Source: Planctomycetota bacterium
GTDB taxonomy: Bacteria > Planctomycetota > UBA1135 > UBA2386
DNA length: 64,000 nucleotides
Assembly: GCA_014192625.1 (NCBI GenBank)
Contig: BJHM01000002.1
Location: 1-64,000 of the forward strand
Direction of reading: 5' to 3'
Part shown: positions 10,193 to 18,628 of the stretch, in pieces
Layout: each line of letters starts with the position of its first letter
How positions within the stretch are numbered: the first letter of the stretch is position 1
Made by a program: the position numbers and the translations under genes
Notes under the pieces: model-generated
Databases searched by the model: none
Told to the model about the DNA's origin: nothing
What the model saw: only the letters and a program-made list of their open reading frames with translations

Positions 10193-10288
10193 CACTGGCA
10201 CTGGCACTGGGACTGGGACTGGCACTGGGACTGGCACTGGGACTAGCACTGGCACTGGGACTAGCACTAGCACTGGGACTAGCACTGC
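10193..10288. repeat. Hexanucleotide microsatellite, 16 units of [C/G]ACT[G/A]G
   Basis: Sixteen contiguous 6-base units occupy 10193-10288: mostly CACTGG and GACTGG, with four ACTAG variants concentrated in the right half and a final CACTGC. It sits in the 388-bp gene-free stretch 9997-10384 between the metallopeptidase and nuclease-like genes. Frames across it encode only dipeptide repeats (Thr-Gly, Leu-Ala/Gly, Val-Pro, Ser-Ala/Pro), so it is most likely noncoding. The rest of the 388 bp holds nothing I can identify. Confidence 0.95.
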
Positions 10289-10384
10289 TGCGCGCGCCCT
10301 GCTTTGTTCGTGCTGGGTCACCCTCGCCTCCTCGGCATGCATGGTGGCCGCCAGCAAAAAAGTGGCGCAGACGAGGCCGTAGGT

Positions 10385-11950
10385 TCAAGGCGTGAAGTTG
10401 AGCCTTAGCGCGTTACTAAAGCCGAGGCCAAAGCTCGCCGCCGGATCGAGCAGCGCCCATTGCATGTAGAGCGCGGCACCGCCGCCAGGGACCGGCAGTG
10501 AAAATGTGCCGTTTGCATCCAAAAGAAACGGGCCGATCAAGGCCGGTGCTGCTGGGACGATTGTGGCGCCATAAAGGTTCAGGATGGAGCGGCTACCCGA
10601 GAGCCCTGCAAAGACGAATGAGTTTGGCGGACAGTCGGCGAGCTGCAGTGCGCCATGGCCGCCGTTGGCCAAGGATCCGCAAGCGCCAAAGCGAGGATAG
10701 CGGTTGTTGCTAGCGAGCTTGGCAAAGCCAAGGTCGGTGCCGGCTGCGTTGCAGGCAATCGGCGCCGGCAAGATGAAGTCGAGGATCACGGGCAGGTGGT
10801 CTGAGCACGTGCCCGAGGCAAGTGCTGCACCTGGCGCGAATCCGAGCAAGCTAGTCGGCATCGCCGTGGCAGGCGTGATTGTGTTGCTGGCAAATAGGAA
10901 TGCACGACGCACGCTGGCGATGCTGTCTTGCGCGGTGATGAAGTCGTCGCGGAACGAGCCGTTGGGATAGGTGACTGCACTACCGGTGAACGGATCGCGG
11001 GCATCGCCATAGGTCATGTCCGTACCGTTGCGATCAGGCCCATCGGTGCCATTCGCGCTGTCTGCTACCTGCGCGCGCGTGATCCATTCCACCGGCCCGA
11101 GCACGCCGCCATTGCCGTTCGGGTCTTCGTTCCAGTCACCACCGGTGACGAATGAAGTGTTGTTATCGAGCACCGAACTTGCGGCGGGGCTGTCGGCGAT
11201 GCGTCCGCGCGGGTCAGCTACGGTGCCGCCAGCACCATTCCAGAAATACTGGGTGTAGTAAGCAATGTTTTGCGCGGCGGTGACGCGCTGCGTGTGGTCA
11301 CTGGTTGTGCCGCCAGCTTTGAGGTGCGAGTTGCCGACGACGATGTTGCCGGCATAGGTCGCGTTCGGCAGATCGATTTCGGCGGTCATAAAACCACGGA
11401 TGCCGCCGTTGCCGCCGATCGACCACAGGTCTGCTGTGATGGTCGGAATATCGCTCATTGTTGCGCGACCATCGCCATTGAGGTCGAGGAACGGGAAGCG
11501 GCTGAGGATCACGTTGCGGTTGAAGCCGTCACTGATCGTGCTGACGAAAATCTGCGGCAGGTCGTAGCCGGGGGCGAATGCCTGCACATACGAGGTGATC
11601 GTCGCGTTGTTGCGAAACGTGTCGGTGCCGCCGTGCAGCCACATGCCAATCGTTGTGGTCAGCTGTGCGACCGTGTCCGCATTGTTGCCGCTGCCGTTGC
11701 CACTGTTGTCGCCGCACTCCTGCAGGATCAGCACATCGGGTTGTAGTAGTGCAACGATGCGCGCCAGCGCCGCCCAGTTGTTGGTCGCCGAGTTCTTGGT
11801 GTTGGTTGAGCACAACGTGTCGCGCACGTTGTAGGTCATCACGCGCAGGTCGCTTGGCTGGGACTTGCCCCATTGGCCGGCAGTCGGTGCCCATTGCGCG
11901 GTGAGCGGCGGCAATGACAAGGCCAGAGCTAGCAGTGAAGTTTTGCGCAT
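10385..11950 (-). CDS. Secreted endonuclease/exonuclease/phosphatase-family protein with beta-rich C-terminal domain
   Basis: 521 residues with a Sec signal (MRKTSLLALALSLPPLTAQ). The EEP fold follows: LRVMTYNVRDTL (catalytic Asn), LLQPDVLILQECGD (metal-binding Glu), a GNIVVGNSHLKAGG segment with the catalytic His region, FVTGGDWNEDPNGNGG (Asp/Asn pair) and GTCSDHLPVILDF (the terminal Asp-His). All the classical active-site residues therefore appear present. Residues about 400-521 form an extra domain beginning at CNAAGTDLGFAKLA and ending ALRLNFTP, resembling tails found on secreted planctomycete proteins (from memory). Substrate could be nucleic acid, a phosphoester or a sphingolipid-like lipid; not decidable here. 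Confidence 0.8.
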   Translation of the reverse strand: MRKTSLLALALSLPPLTAQWAPTAGQWGKSQPSDLRVMTYNVRDTLCSTNTKNSATNNWAALARIVALLQPDVLILQECGDNSGNGSGNNADTVAQLTTTIGMWLHGGTDTFRNNATITSYVQAFAPGYDLPQIFVSTISDGFNRNVILSRFPFLDLNGDGRATMSDIPTITADLWSIGGNGGIRGFMTAEIDLPNATYAGNIVVGNSHLKAGGTTSDHTQRVTAAQNIAYYTQYFWNGAGGTVADPRGRIADSPAASSVLDNNTSFVTGGDWNEDPNGNGGVLGPVEWITRAQVADSANGTDGPDRNGTDMTYGDARDPFTGSAVTYPNGSFRDDFITAQDSIASVRRAFLFASNTITPATAMPTSLLGFAPGAALASGTCSDHLPVILDFILPAPIACNAAGTDLGFAKLASNNRYPRFGACGSLANGGHGALQLADCPPNSFVFAGLSGSRSILNLYGATIVPAAPALIGPFLLDANGTFSLPVPGGGAALYMQWALLDPAASFGLGFSNALRLNFTP

Positions 11951-12001
11951 GAGCTTGTTTGGATCGCGGCCTCAGGAGGCGCACAGTCTACTACGTTGAT
12001 T

Positions 12002-12076
12002 GACAGCCGCTGGCTTTATCGCCTAGGCCAGCGCTCAGGGGAGCATTTCATGTGGTGCGACCGACAGCCGCTGGCT
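12002..12076. repeat. Pair of 14-bp repeats able to form hairpins, downstream of argA
   Basis: GACAGCCGCTGGCT occurs at 12002-12015 and again at 12063-12076. The second copy forms a small stem, ACAGCC-gct-GGCTGT. The pair lies in the 153-bp gap after argA (minus-strand transcript), so it could serve as a transcript-end structure, but there is no T-run. Confidence 0.5.
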
Positions 12077-12103
12077 GTTTGCCAATGCCCGCGGGTGCTG
12101 CGC

Positions 12104-12661
12104 TCAACCCGGCGATTTGGCTTCGACGGTCTTGCGTGTCGGCATCGGTATGGCACGCTGCGGCTTGCCAAACAACTTGGTCGGCGAGGCAACTGGATCG
12201 AGCACGCGCTCCATGGCGATTTCATCGCAGGCCTGAAACTTCGGGCAGTGCATGCAATCGTTGAAGACCTTGTGCGGCAGGTCGTCGTGCGCACAGGTGC
12301 CAAAGCCCATCTTCTCAAAAAACGCCTGCACGTAGGTGAAGGCGAACAGGCGCGGGATGCCGAGCCGGTGCGCGTCGATCACCAGCGCATCGACGATTTT
12401 TTTGCCGATGCCGTGCTTTTGCAGCGCAGGTTCCACCGCGAGTGAGCGGATTTCGGCGATGTCGGTCCAGGTCACGGCGAGTGCACCGCAGCCAGCAAAC
12501 TTGCCGTCGATTTCTGCGACGACAAAGTCACGGATGTTCTCGATCACGGACGCGGGTGAGCGCGGCAGCATGACTTGCTTCACCGCCAGCTCGTTTACCA
12601 GCGTCATGATCGGTTTGGCGTCAGCCACGACGGCGGGACGGATGGTGATCTTCTCGTTCAT
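12104..12661 (-). CDS. argA: Short-type N-acetylglutamate synthase (GNAT acetyltransferase)
   Basis: 185-residue GNAT protein. The N-terminus ITIRPAVVADAKPIMTLVNE is a typical GNAT beta1-alpha1, and IRSLAVEPALQKHGIGKKIV carries the acetyl-CoA pyrophosphate loop (QxxGxG). The closing part (FFEKMGFGTCAHDDLPHKVF, CMHCPKFQAC) resembles short NAGS proteins and the tails of ArgH-NAGS fusions. Its start overlaps the argH stop (ATGA), which makes acetylglutamate synthesis by far the best function: it would top up the acetyl cycle run by ArgJ. The assignment rests on fold plus context; no arginine-binding kinase-like domain of classical ArgA is present. Confidence 0.8.
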   Translation of the reverse strand: MNEKITIRPAVVADAKPIMTLVNELAVKQVMLPRSPASVIENIRDFVVAEIDGKFAGCGALAVTWTDIAEIRSLAVEPALQKHGIGKKIVDALVIDAHRLGIPRLFAFTYVQAFFEKMGFGTCAHDDLPHKVFNDCMHCPKFQACDEIAMERVLDPVASPTKLFGKPQRAIPMPTRKTVEAKSPG

Positions 12662-14070
12662 CGGGAGGTCTCCTTATTACAGGCCCAGTTTTCTAGCTCT
12701 CGTTGCCAGCGTGTGACTTCATCGCGCACTCGCTGTGGTGCGGTGCCGCCGAGCACGTCGCGGCGCGAAAGCACTGCGGCAGCACTGAGCGGCTGCCGGA
12801 GATCGATCTGCAATTGCGGGAAAAGCTTTTTCTGCTCGGCAGGCGGCAATGCCTGCAGCTCACAGCCAATTTCAATGGCGCGATTCACCGCGCGGCCGAC
12901 CAGTTCATGTGCGTCGCGGAACGAAACGCCGGCGGCCACCAGCAAGTCTGCGAGATCGGTCGCGTTTAGGTAGCCGCGTTCGGCCTCGGCGGCGCAACGC
13001 ACGGTGTCGAACTCAAAATCGTTGAGTGCGATTGCTGCCACGCGCAGGCAGTCGATCGTGCGGCGCAGCGCCGGCAATAGCGCTGCCTTGTCTTCCTGCA
13101 GGTCGCGGTTGTAGGCGAGCGGCAGGCCTTTGAGCATGGACAGGAGCGCCACCAGCGCGCCGTGCACGAGCCCGGTGTTGCCGCGAACGAGTTCCATCGC
13201 GTCTGGATTGCGCTTTTGTGGCATCAGGCTGGAACCCGTCGAGACGCGGTCGCCGAAGCGACCAAAGCGAACTTCCGCGGACGCAAAGATGATGCAGTCT
13301 TCTGCCAGGCGCGACAGGTTGGTCATCGTCATCGCCGCCGCGAACGCCAGTTCGCAGCAGTGGTCGCGGCTCGCCGTTGCATCGAGGCTGTTGTGCGTCG
13401 CACTGGCAAAGCCGAGTGCCTTTGCCAGTGCCAGGCGATCAACTTTTACCGGTGTGCCAGCGAGTGCGCCGCTGCCGAGCGGGCAGCTGTCGAGGCGGGC
13501 GAGCGCGTCCTGCACTCGGCCGCGGTCGCGGCGAAGCGACTCGGCGTGCGCCAATGCCCAGTGGCCGATGGTGATCGGCTGCGCGCGCTGCAGATGTGTA
13601 TAGCCAGGAATGGGCGCTGCGAAGTGGCGCTCGGCCTTTTCGACCAGCGCGGTGGTGATGGAGCGCAGTGCTGCAAGCAACTCGGCGCCGAGTTCTTTTA
13701 GGAACAACCGCAGGTCCGTCGCCACTTGATCGTTGCGGGAGCGGCCAGTGTGCACGCGCTTGGCTAGGTCGCCGCAGCGCACCGCGAGTTCGCGTTCGAC
13801 GAGGCTGTGCACGTCTTCCGCCGGATCATCAAACGGGACCCCGTGCTGCTGCCACTGAGCCTTTAGGTCGTCGATGGCTAGGTGGATTGCTTGAACGTCC
13901 GCTGGCGTGAGCACCGAGGCCCTCGAAAGCGCGCTGCTCCAGGCGCGGTTGACTTCGAGATCGGCAAACGCCAGCGCGTAGTCAACGGTCAGACTTTTTT
14001 GAAACTGCGCGAAGAACGGATCCAGTTCACCTTGGAACCGGCCGCCCCACATTTTGCCAGCTTCGCTCAC
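12658..14070 (-). CDS. argH: Argininosuccinate lyase
   Basis: Splits argininosuccinate into arginine and fumarate; 470 residues, normal for the fumarase/aspartase superfamily. Seen: MWGGRFQGELDPFFAQFQKS at the N-terminus, HTGRSRNDQVATDLRLF, the TH pair in PGYTHLQRAQPITIGH and the signature GSSLMPQKRNPDAMELVRG with its catalytic serine loop. GTG start at 14070 overlaps the argG TGA (GTGA), and its own stop overlaps argA (ATGA): a fully coupled argG-argH-argA unit. Confidence 0.95.
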   Translation of the reverse strand: MSEAGKMWGGRFQGELDPFFAQFQKSLTVDYALAFADLEVNRAWSSALSRASVLTPADVQAIHLAIDDLKAQWQQHGVPFDDPAEDVHSLVERELAVRCGDLAKRVHTGRSRNDQVATDLRLFLKELGAELLAALRSITTALVEKAERHFAAPIPGYTHLQRAQPITIGHWALAHAESLRRDRGRVQDALARLDSCPLGSGALAGTPVKVDRLALAKALGFASATHNSLDATASRDHCCELAFAAAMTMTNLSRLAEDCIIFASAEVRFGRFGDRVSTGSSLMPQKRNPDAMELVRGNTGLVHGALVALLSMLKGLPLAYNRDLQEDKAALLPALRRTIDCLRVAAIALNDFEFDTVRCAAEAERGYLNATDLADLLVAAGVSFRDAHELVGRAVNRAIEIGCELQALPPAEQKKLFPQLQIDLRQPLSAAAVLSRRDVLGGTAPQRVRDEVTRWQRELENWACNKETSR

Positions 14071-15281
14071 GAGCGATTGCCCTGGACGCGCGCAGCTACT
14101 GCTCCTGGCAGGCCGTACAGCTTGACGAAGCCATAGCTGTCTTTGTGATCAAACGCGACACTCTGGCCAAACGTGGCGAGGTCCTCGGAGAACAGGCTGT
14201 GCTTGCTCTTGCAGGCCAGCGCGGTTGCAGTGCCCTTGTAGAGTCGCACGCGCACCTCGCCGGTGACGAACTGCGTCGCGGTGCGAAACAGTGCGTCCAT
14301 CGCGACTCGCGCCGGGTGGAACCAGCGGCCGGTGTAGACGAGGTCCGAGTAGTCGGGCATCAACTTCTCGCACAGGCGCAGCGTGTCGCGCTCCATCGTC
14401 AATGCCCGCAGGGTGCGTGCGGCCTCAAATACGATCGTGCCGCCTGGAGTTTCATATACGCCGCGCGACTTCATGCCGACGAGCCGATTTTCGCAGATGT
14501 CGACGCGGCCAACGCCGTGCTTGCCGCCAAGCTCGTTGAGTTTGGCGAGCAACTGCTCCGGTGGGAGGGCTTCGCCGTTCAAGGCGATTGGCACGCCCTG
14601 CGCAAAGCCGAGCGTCAATTCGAGTGGCTCGTTTGGCGCCATGCGTGGATCGACCGTCAGCATCCAGACATCGTCGGGTGGCGCGTTGCCGGGCGATTCG
14701 AGAGCGCCGCCTTCGTGGCTGATGTGCCAGAGGTTTTTGTCGCGCGAATAAATCTTCTGGCGCGATGCGGTGACCTTGATGCCGCGTTGGTCGGCATAGT
14801 CGAGCGCGTCCTCGCGACTGCGAATATCCCAGTTGCGCCACGGCGCGATGACCTCGAGATCGGGACCTAGTGCTTGGTAGGCAAGCTCGAAGCGCACCTG
14901 GTCATTGCCCTTGCCAGTGCAGCCGTGTGCGACAGCAGTTGCGCCGATCGCTTGTGCATATTCGACCTGGCCCTTGGCGAGGATCGGTCGTGCCATGCTC
15001 GTGCCGAGCAGGTAGCGTCCCTCGTAGACCGTCATCGCTCGCAGGCATGGCCACACGTAGTCGGTCAGCCACTCCCTTCGCAAGTCTTCGACCTTGCACG
15101 ACGCAGCGCCGCTTTTTAGTGCTTTCTGCTCGAGACCGTGCAGCTCGTCATCACCTTGGCCGATGTCGCCGCAATAGCCATGGACCTCGCAATCGTAGTT
15201 CTCTTTGAGCCACGGGATGATGATCGAGGTGTCGAGACCGCCGGAGTAGGCGAGGACGATCTTCTTCTTGGATTTGGTCAT
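14067..15281 (-). CDS. argG: Argininosuccinate synthase
   Basis: ATP-dependent condensation of citrulline with aspartate; 404 residues. The PP-loop KIVLAYSGGLDTSIIIPWLK is at the N-terminus, followed by STxAHGxTGKGNDQVRFE-like ATAVAHGCTGKGNDQVRFEL and the citrulline/aspartate region GVYETPGGTIVFEAARTLRA. ATG 15281 is preceded by a 391-bp gap holding a TTGACG promoter and two arginine-operator palindromes about 42 and 63 bp upstream, so it is almost certainly repressed by ArgR. Confidence 0.95.
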   Translation of the reverse strand: MTKSKKKIVLAYSGGLDTSIIIPWLKENYDCEVHGYCGDIGQGDDELHGLEQKALKSGAASCKVEDLRREWLTDYVWPCLRAMTVYEGRYLLGTSMARPILAKGQVEYAQAIGATAVAHGCTGKGNDQVRFELAYQALGPDLEVIAPWRNWDIRSREDALDYADQRGIKVTASRQKIYSRDKNLWHISHEGGALESPGNAPPDDVWMLTVDPRMAPNEPLELTLGFAQGVPIALNGEALPPEQLLAKLNELGGKHGVGRVDICENRLVGMKSRGVYETPGGTIVFEAARTLRALTMERDTLRLCEKLMPDYSDLVYTGRWFHPARVAMDALFRTATQFVTGEVRVRLYKGTATALACKSKHSLFSEDLATFGQSVAFDHKDSYGFVKLYGLPGAVAARVQGNRS

Positions 15282-15323
15282 GATGAGGTGTGCCGGCGGA
15301 TCGTTGCGCGATTTGTGCGCCGT

Positions 15324-15356
15324 GCATAACTATGCAGAGCCATGGCATACTTATGC
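15324..15356 (-). promoter_or_regulatory. Twin ArgR operator (ARG boxes) of the argGHA unit
   Basis: Two 12-bp palindromes with 5-bp perfect arms, GCATAACTATGC (15324-15335) and GCATACTTATGC (15345-15356), are 21 bp apart, two helical turns on the same DNA face. The same pair with the same spacing precedes argR. Two adjacent boxes per operator is the known mode of hexameric ArgR; the exact sequence differs from the E. coli and Bacillus consensus. Confidence 0.85.
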
Positions 15357-15372
15357 GCGAGCTGAACGTCAA
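15344..15372 (-). promoter_or_regulatory. argG promoter overlapping the operator
   Basis: On the minus strand TTGACG (15367-15372) is followed after exactly 17 bases by TATGCC (15344-15349). The -35 is near-consensus and the -10 is weak. The distal ARG box (15345-15356) covers the -10, so repressor binding would exclude RNA polymerase. Confidence 0.6.
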
Positions 15373-15672
15373 GATCGTAGCAGGGATTCGTGGCGCAGAT
15401 CAGAAAACCGCGTTCGTGTCGTTGAGTGCCGTTATTTGCCGCAATGCTGCATGCGTCATGGCCAAGCCTCTGGCGGCTCAGCACCATCGCAACTCGTTTT
15501 GGTATAGCGGCAGGCGCGGATGGCTTTGGCGGCGGTGGATCGCCGATGGAAGTTTGCCGCTGCGCGCGCTCAAGCCGGACGGGGGTCCCATCGGGGCTGC
15601 TGGCAGCGGCGGAGCCAACTGCGAGGCGGCCCGGCAGGTCGATCGCTAGTGGCGCTTTCCATCGCCGGACTT
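15373..15672. other. Gene-free stretch between argF end and the argG promoter
   Basis: About 300 bases separate the argG -35 element from the argF stop. Short open frames here have no family character and no start signals. No strong terminator with a T-run was found for argF, although one may be formed by weak GC stems near 15650. I see nothing else in it. Confidence 0.5.
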
Positions 15673-16617
15673 TTAGTGCATCAACAATGCGAGGATGGCC
15701 TTCTGCACGTGCAATCGATTCTCCGCAATGTCGTAGACGATGCTTTGTGGGCCATCCAAGACCTCTTGCGTCACTTCCCAGCCCCGGTGCGCCGGGAGGC
15801 AATGCATGAACAACGCATTTTTGTTGGCGCGGCGCATCATGTCCGCGTCGACTTGATACGCGGCGAAGATGCCGTTGCGCTCCTCGATCTCGTCTTCTTG
15901 TCCCATCGAAGCCCAGACGTCGGTGTAGATCGCGTCGGCACCTTCAGAAGCCTGATCGGGGTTGTTCAGGATTTGGATCTCAGAGCCGCTCTCGAGCGCA
16001 ACTCGCATTGCGCCGCTGACGACGCGCGAGTTGGGCTCGTAGCCTTCGGGTGAGCAGATGCGAATGTTGGCGCCGAGTTTGGCGGCAGTGTGGATCAGCG
16101 AGTGACAAGTGTTGTTGCCATCGCCTACGTAGCAGAGCGTCTTGCCGCGCACCGTGCCCCACTTCTCCGTCAGCGTGAAAAAATCGGTCAGACCTTGGCA
16201 CGGGTGGACGAAGTCGGAGAGTCCGTTGATGACGGGGATGCGCGCCTGCTGGGCAAGTTCTTCGAGCGCTTTGTGCTTGTAGGTGCGCACGACGATGCCG
16301 TGCACCCAGCGTTCGAGGTTTTTTGCGATGTCTTTGACGGATTCGCGCGAGCCGATGCGGGCATCGCGATGGTCCATAAACACCGCGCTACCGCCGAGGT
16401 CCTGCATGCCGATGTCAAAGGTGAAGCGAGTGCGCAACGAGTCCTTCTCGAAGATCATTGCCAGCCGCTTGTGCTGCAGGATCGCGGTGTGCTCGGTGCG
16501 CCCGTTCTTCAGCAGCGTGGCAGTCGCATAAATCTGCTCGATGTCCGCAAGCGGCAATGCTGAGGTGCAGAGCAGGTCCTTGTTGGAGAGCCGGACGAGG
16601 TCGAGGCTTTTGCTCAC
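15673..16617 (-). CDS. argF: Ornithine carbamoyltransferase
   Basis: Makes citrulline from ornithine and carbamoyl phosphate; 314 residues. Carbamoyl-phosphate loop FEKDSLRTRFTF, then VNGLSD-type VINGLSDFVHPCQGLTDFFT (HPCQ), the NNTCHSL region, DVWASMGQEDE and the ornithine-loop HCLPAHRG. HCLP marks OTC rather than aspartate transcarbamoylase. The frame is open far upstream, but GTG 16617 gives the family start (VSKSLDLVRLSNKDLL) and overlaps the argD stop as GTGA. Last gene of the argRCBDF unit. Confidence 0.95.
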   Translation of the reverse strand: MSKSLDLVRLSNKDLLCTSALPLADIEQIYATATLLKNGRTEHTAILQHKRLAMIFEKDSLRTRFTFDIGMQDLGGSAVFMDHRDARIGSRESVKDIAKNLERWVHGIVVRTYKHKALEELAQQARIPVINGLSDFVHPCQGLTDFFTLTEKWGTVRGKTLCYVGDGNNTCHSLIHTAAKLGANIRICSPEGYEPNSRVVSGAMRVALESGSEIQILNNPDQASEGADAIYTDVWASMGQEDEIEERNGIFAAYQVDADMMRRANKNALFMHCLPAHRGWEVTQEVLDGPQSIVYDIAENRLHVQKAILALLMH

Positions 16618-17816
16618 GAGTGGATTTCCTTGCGGTCTTTGGTGGCAGTTTCTTGCGGCATGGTGACGAGCACCTCGCGCATCCGAGACAGGCCTTCGTT
16701 GACCTGCGCTTCGGTGATTACGAACGGCGGCACGATTCGGATCACGTCGCCAGCGGTGCAGTTGGTGATCACAAAGTTTTTGTAGAGCGCCTTCTGAAAT
16801 TCCGCTGCCGAGTGGTGGAGTCGCAGGCCGAGCATCAGGCCGCGGCCTCGCACTTCGCGCACGATCGGAAACTCGCGCGCGAGTGCTTCGAGGCCCGCAC
16901 GCAGCTGCTGGCCGCGCACTTGCACATTGTTGAGCAGGCCCCGATCGACCTCGTCGAGGAACACGATTGCCGCACGGCAGACAAGTGGCCCGCCGGCGAA
17001 GGTCGAGCCGTGATCGCCCTTGTCGAAGGTCTCGGCATAGGCCGCGTTGGCGAGGCACGCGCCCATCGGCAAGCCTGCGGCGATTGGCTTTGCAAGGGTG
17101 ACCACGTCCGGCGTGACCCCGGCGTGCTGCGCCGCAAGAAAGATGCCGGTGCGGCCGCAGCCTGACTGAATCTCGTCGTGCACCAGCATGGTGCCGGTCT
17201 TGGTGCACAGTTCGCGCGCCGCCCGCAGATAATCGTGGCTGAGTTCGCGGATCCCGCCTTCGCCTTGGATCGGTTCAATCACCAACGCGGCAGGCTGTTT
17301 TTTTGTCAGCACCTGCTCCAGCGCATCGAAGTCCTCGGGCTCGATCCACGTCACATCCTGCAGCGGGCCGAACGGCTTCCGATATTTCTCATTGTGCGTT
17401 AGCGAGAGGGCGCCTAGCGAGCGGCCATGAAATCCGGCGGTGAGTCCAACGAAGGACGAACGCTGCGGTGTGCCGCGCTTGTACATCGCTTTGCGCGCGA
17501 GTTTCAGCGCGCACTCCATTGCCTCGGTGCCCGAGTTGGTGAAGAACGCTGCCGCCATGCCGCTCAGTCGGCACATGCGCAAAGCGACTTGTTCGGTGTA
17601 AGGGTGCCGAAACAGGTTGCTCAGGTGCACGAATTTGCCAACTTGATCGCGCAGGTTGGCAGCAAGTTCTGGGTGCCCGTGCCCGAGTGCGCTGACTGCG
17701 ATGCCGGCGAGGAAGTCGAGGTACTCTCGCCCCAGGTTGTCGATCAGCACTGCGCCGCGGCCGTCGACGAATACTTCGTCGGTGCGCGCATACGTTTTCA
17801 TCAGGCCTTCATCCAC
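16614..17816 (-). CDS. argD: Acetylornithine aminotransferase
   Basis: PLP enzyme of class III converting N-acetylglutamate semialdehyde to N-acetylornithine. Seen: FFTNSGTEAMECALKLARK (cofactor phosphate cup), GFHGRSLGALSLT, VIEPIQGEGG, LVHDEIQSGCGRTG and the Schiff-base Lys in VVTLAKPIAAGLPMG. 400 residues from GTG 17816; an ATG at 17801 is an equally plausible start. Twenty bases after argB and overlapping argF. Confidence 0.94.
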   Translation of the reverse strand: MDEGLMKTYARTDEVFVDGRGAVLIDNLGREYLDFLAGIAVSALGHGHPELAANLRDQVGKFVHLSNLFRHPYTEQVALRMCRLSGMAAAFFTNSGTEAMECALKLARKAMYKRGTPQRSSFVGLTAGFHGRSLGALSLTHNEKYRKPFGPLQDVTWIEPEDFDALEQVLTKKQPAALVIEPIQGEGGIRELSHDYLRAARELCTKTGTMLVHDEIQSGCGRTGIFLAAQHAGVTPDVVTLAKPIAAGLPMGACLANAAYAETFDKGDHGSTFAGGPLVCRAAIVFLDEVDRGLLNNVQVRGQQLRAGLEALAREFPIVREVRGRGLMLGLRLHHSAAEFQKALYKNFVITNCTAGDVIRIVPPFVITEAQVNEGLSRMREVLVTMPQETATKDRKEIHS

Positions 17817-17836
17817 GAGAGGACTCCATCTGGTTG

Positions 17837-18628
17837 TTAGTTTCTGAACGTCGTGCCGACGTGTTTTTGCAGTGCTGAAAGGACCGCGTTGGGTGAGCCG
17901 GCCGGTGCGATCTTGATGAGCGCGCGCGGATTGTCTTTTAGTGCGAGGAGCGCGGCTTCGAGTTTGGGCAACATGCCGCCAGCGGCGACGCCAGTCTGCA
18001 CCAGCTGCGCGCAGTCATCCGGAGTCAGCAGCGCGATGGTCTGCCGATCCGCGCCGAGGACGCCAGGCACGTCGGTCAAAAATAACAACGCGTCACATTG
18101 AAACGCGTTGCACAGCGGACCTGCCGCGTGGTCGGCATTGAGATTGTAAAACGGTTCGCTGCCGTCTGCGTTTGCGCCTGGGGCCACGGTTGCGATCACC
18201 GGCACGAAGCCAGCTGATAGGAGCGATTGCACGAGCTTTGGGTTGACCGTGCCGACTGCCCCGACAAACCCAAGGTCGACCCCGGGCTTCACCAGCTTAT
18301 GCGCAGAAAACGTGGCGCCGTCGGCGCCCGAGATGCCGGCGGCTGCAACGCCGGCGTGTTGCAGCGCGCAAACCAGCGTCCGGTTGACCTGCCCGCCAAG
18401 CACCATAAGTGCAACCTCTGCGGTCATGCTGTCGGTGATGCGTAGACCTTCGTGGTAACGGTCCTCGATGCCGAGCGCCCTATTGAGCTTGCGGATTTGA
18501 TTGCCGCCGCCGTGCACAAGGATGAGCTCATGGCCTGCGCTGTGTGCGATGGCGATGGCCTGGCAGAGTTCTGCGCGCGGTAACGCCTGTTCGATTTGTG
18601 CGCCGCCGATCTTGAGCAGGATTCTCAC
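17837..18628 (-). CDS. argB: Acetylglutamate kinase
   Basis: Phosphorylates N-acetylglutamate; amino-acid kinase family, 263 residues. RILLKIGGAQIEQ holds the nucleotide Lys-Gly-Gly, ILVHGGGNQIRKLNRALG the substrate loop, GISGADGATFSAHKL and YNLNADHAAGPLCNAF the typical NAG-binding Asn-Ala-Asp, and LLFLTDVPGVLG the ATP Asp. GTG 18628 overlaps the argC stop (GTGA). The protein lacks the N-terminal helix seen in arginine-inhibited hexameric enzymes, so feedback inhibition here is doubtful and repression by ArgR may be the main control (inference). Confidence 0.93.
   Translation of the reverse strand: MRILLKIGGAQIEQALPRAELCQAIAIAHSAGHELILVHGGGNQIRKLNRALGIEDRYHEGLRITDSMTAEVALMVLGGQVNRTLVCALQHAGVAAAGISGADGATFSAHKLVKPGVDLGFVGAVGTVNPKLVQSLLSAGFVPVIATVAPGANADGSEPFYNLNADHAAGPLCNAFQCDALLFLTDVPGVLGADRQTIALLTPDDCAQLVQTGVAAGGMLPKLEAALLALKDNPRALIKIAPAGSPNAVLSALQKHVGTTFRN

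Noticed and set aside
10014-10395. Repetitive frames across the hexamer array (Thr-Gly, Leu-Ala, Ser-Pro, Val-Pro dipeptides)
   Set aside because: All six-base periodic DNA gives such open frames on both strands; none has a start signal, signal peptide or flanking domain.
16618-17208. 200-residue extension upstream of argF
   Set aside because: It lies entirely inside argD in another frame; the OTC family start and the GTGA overlap place the start at 16617.
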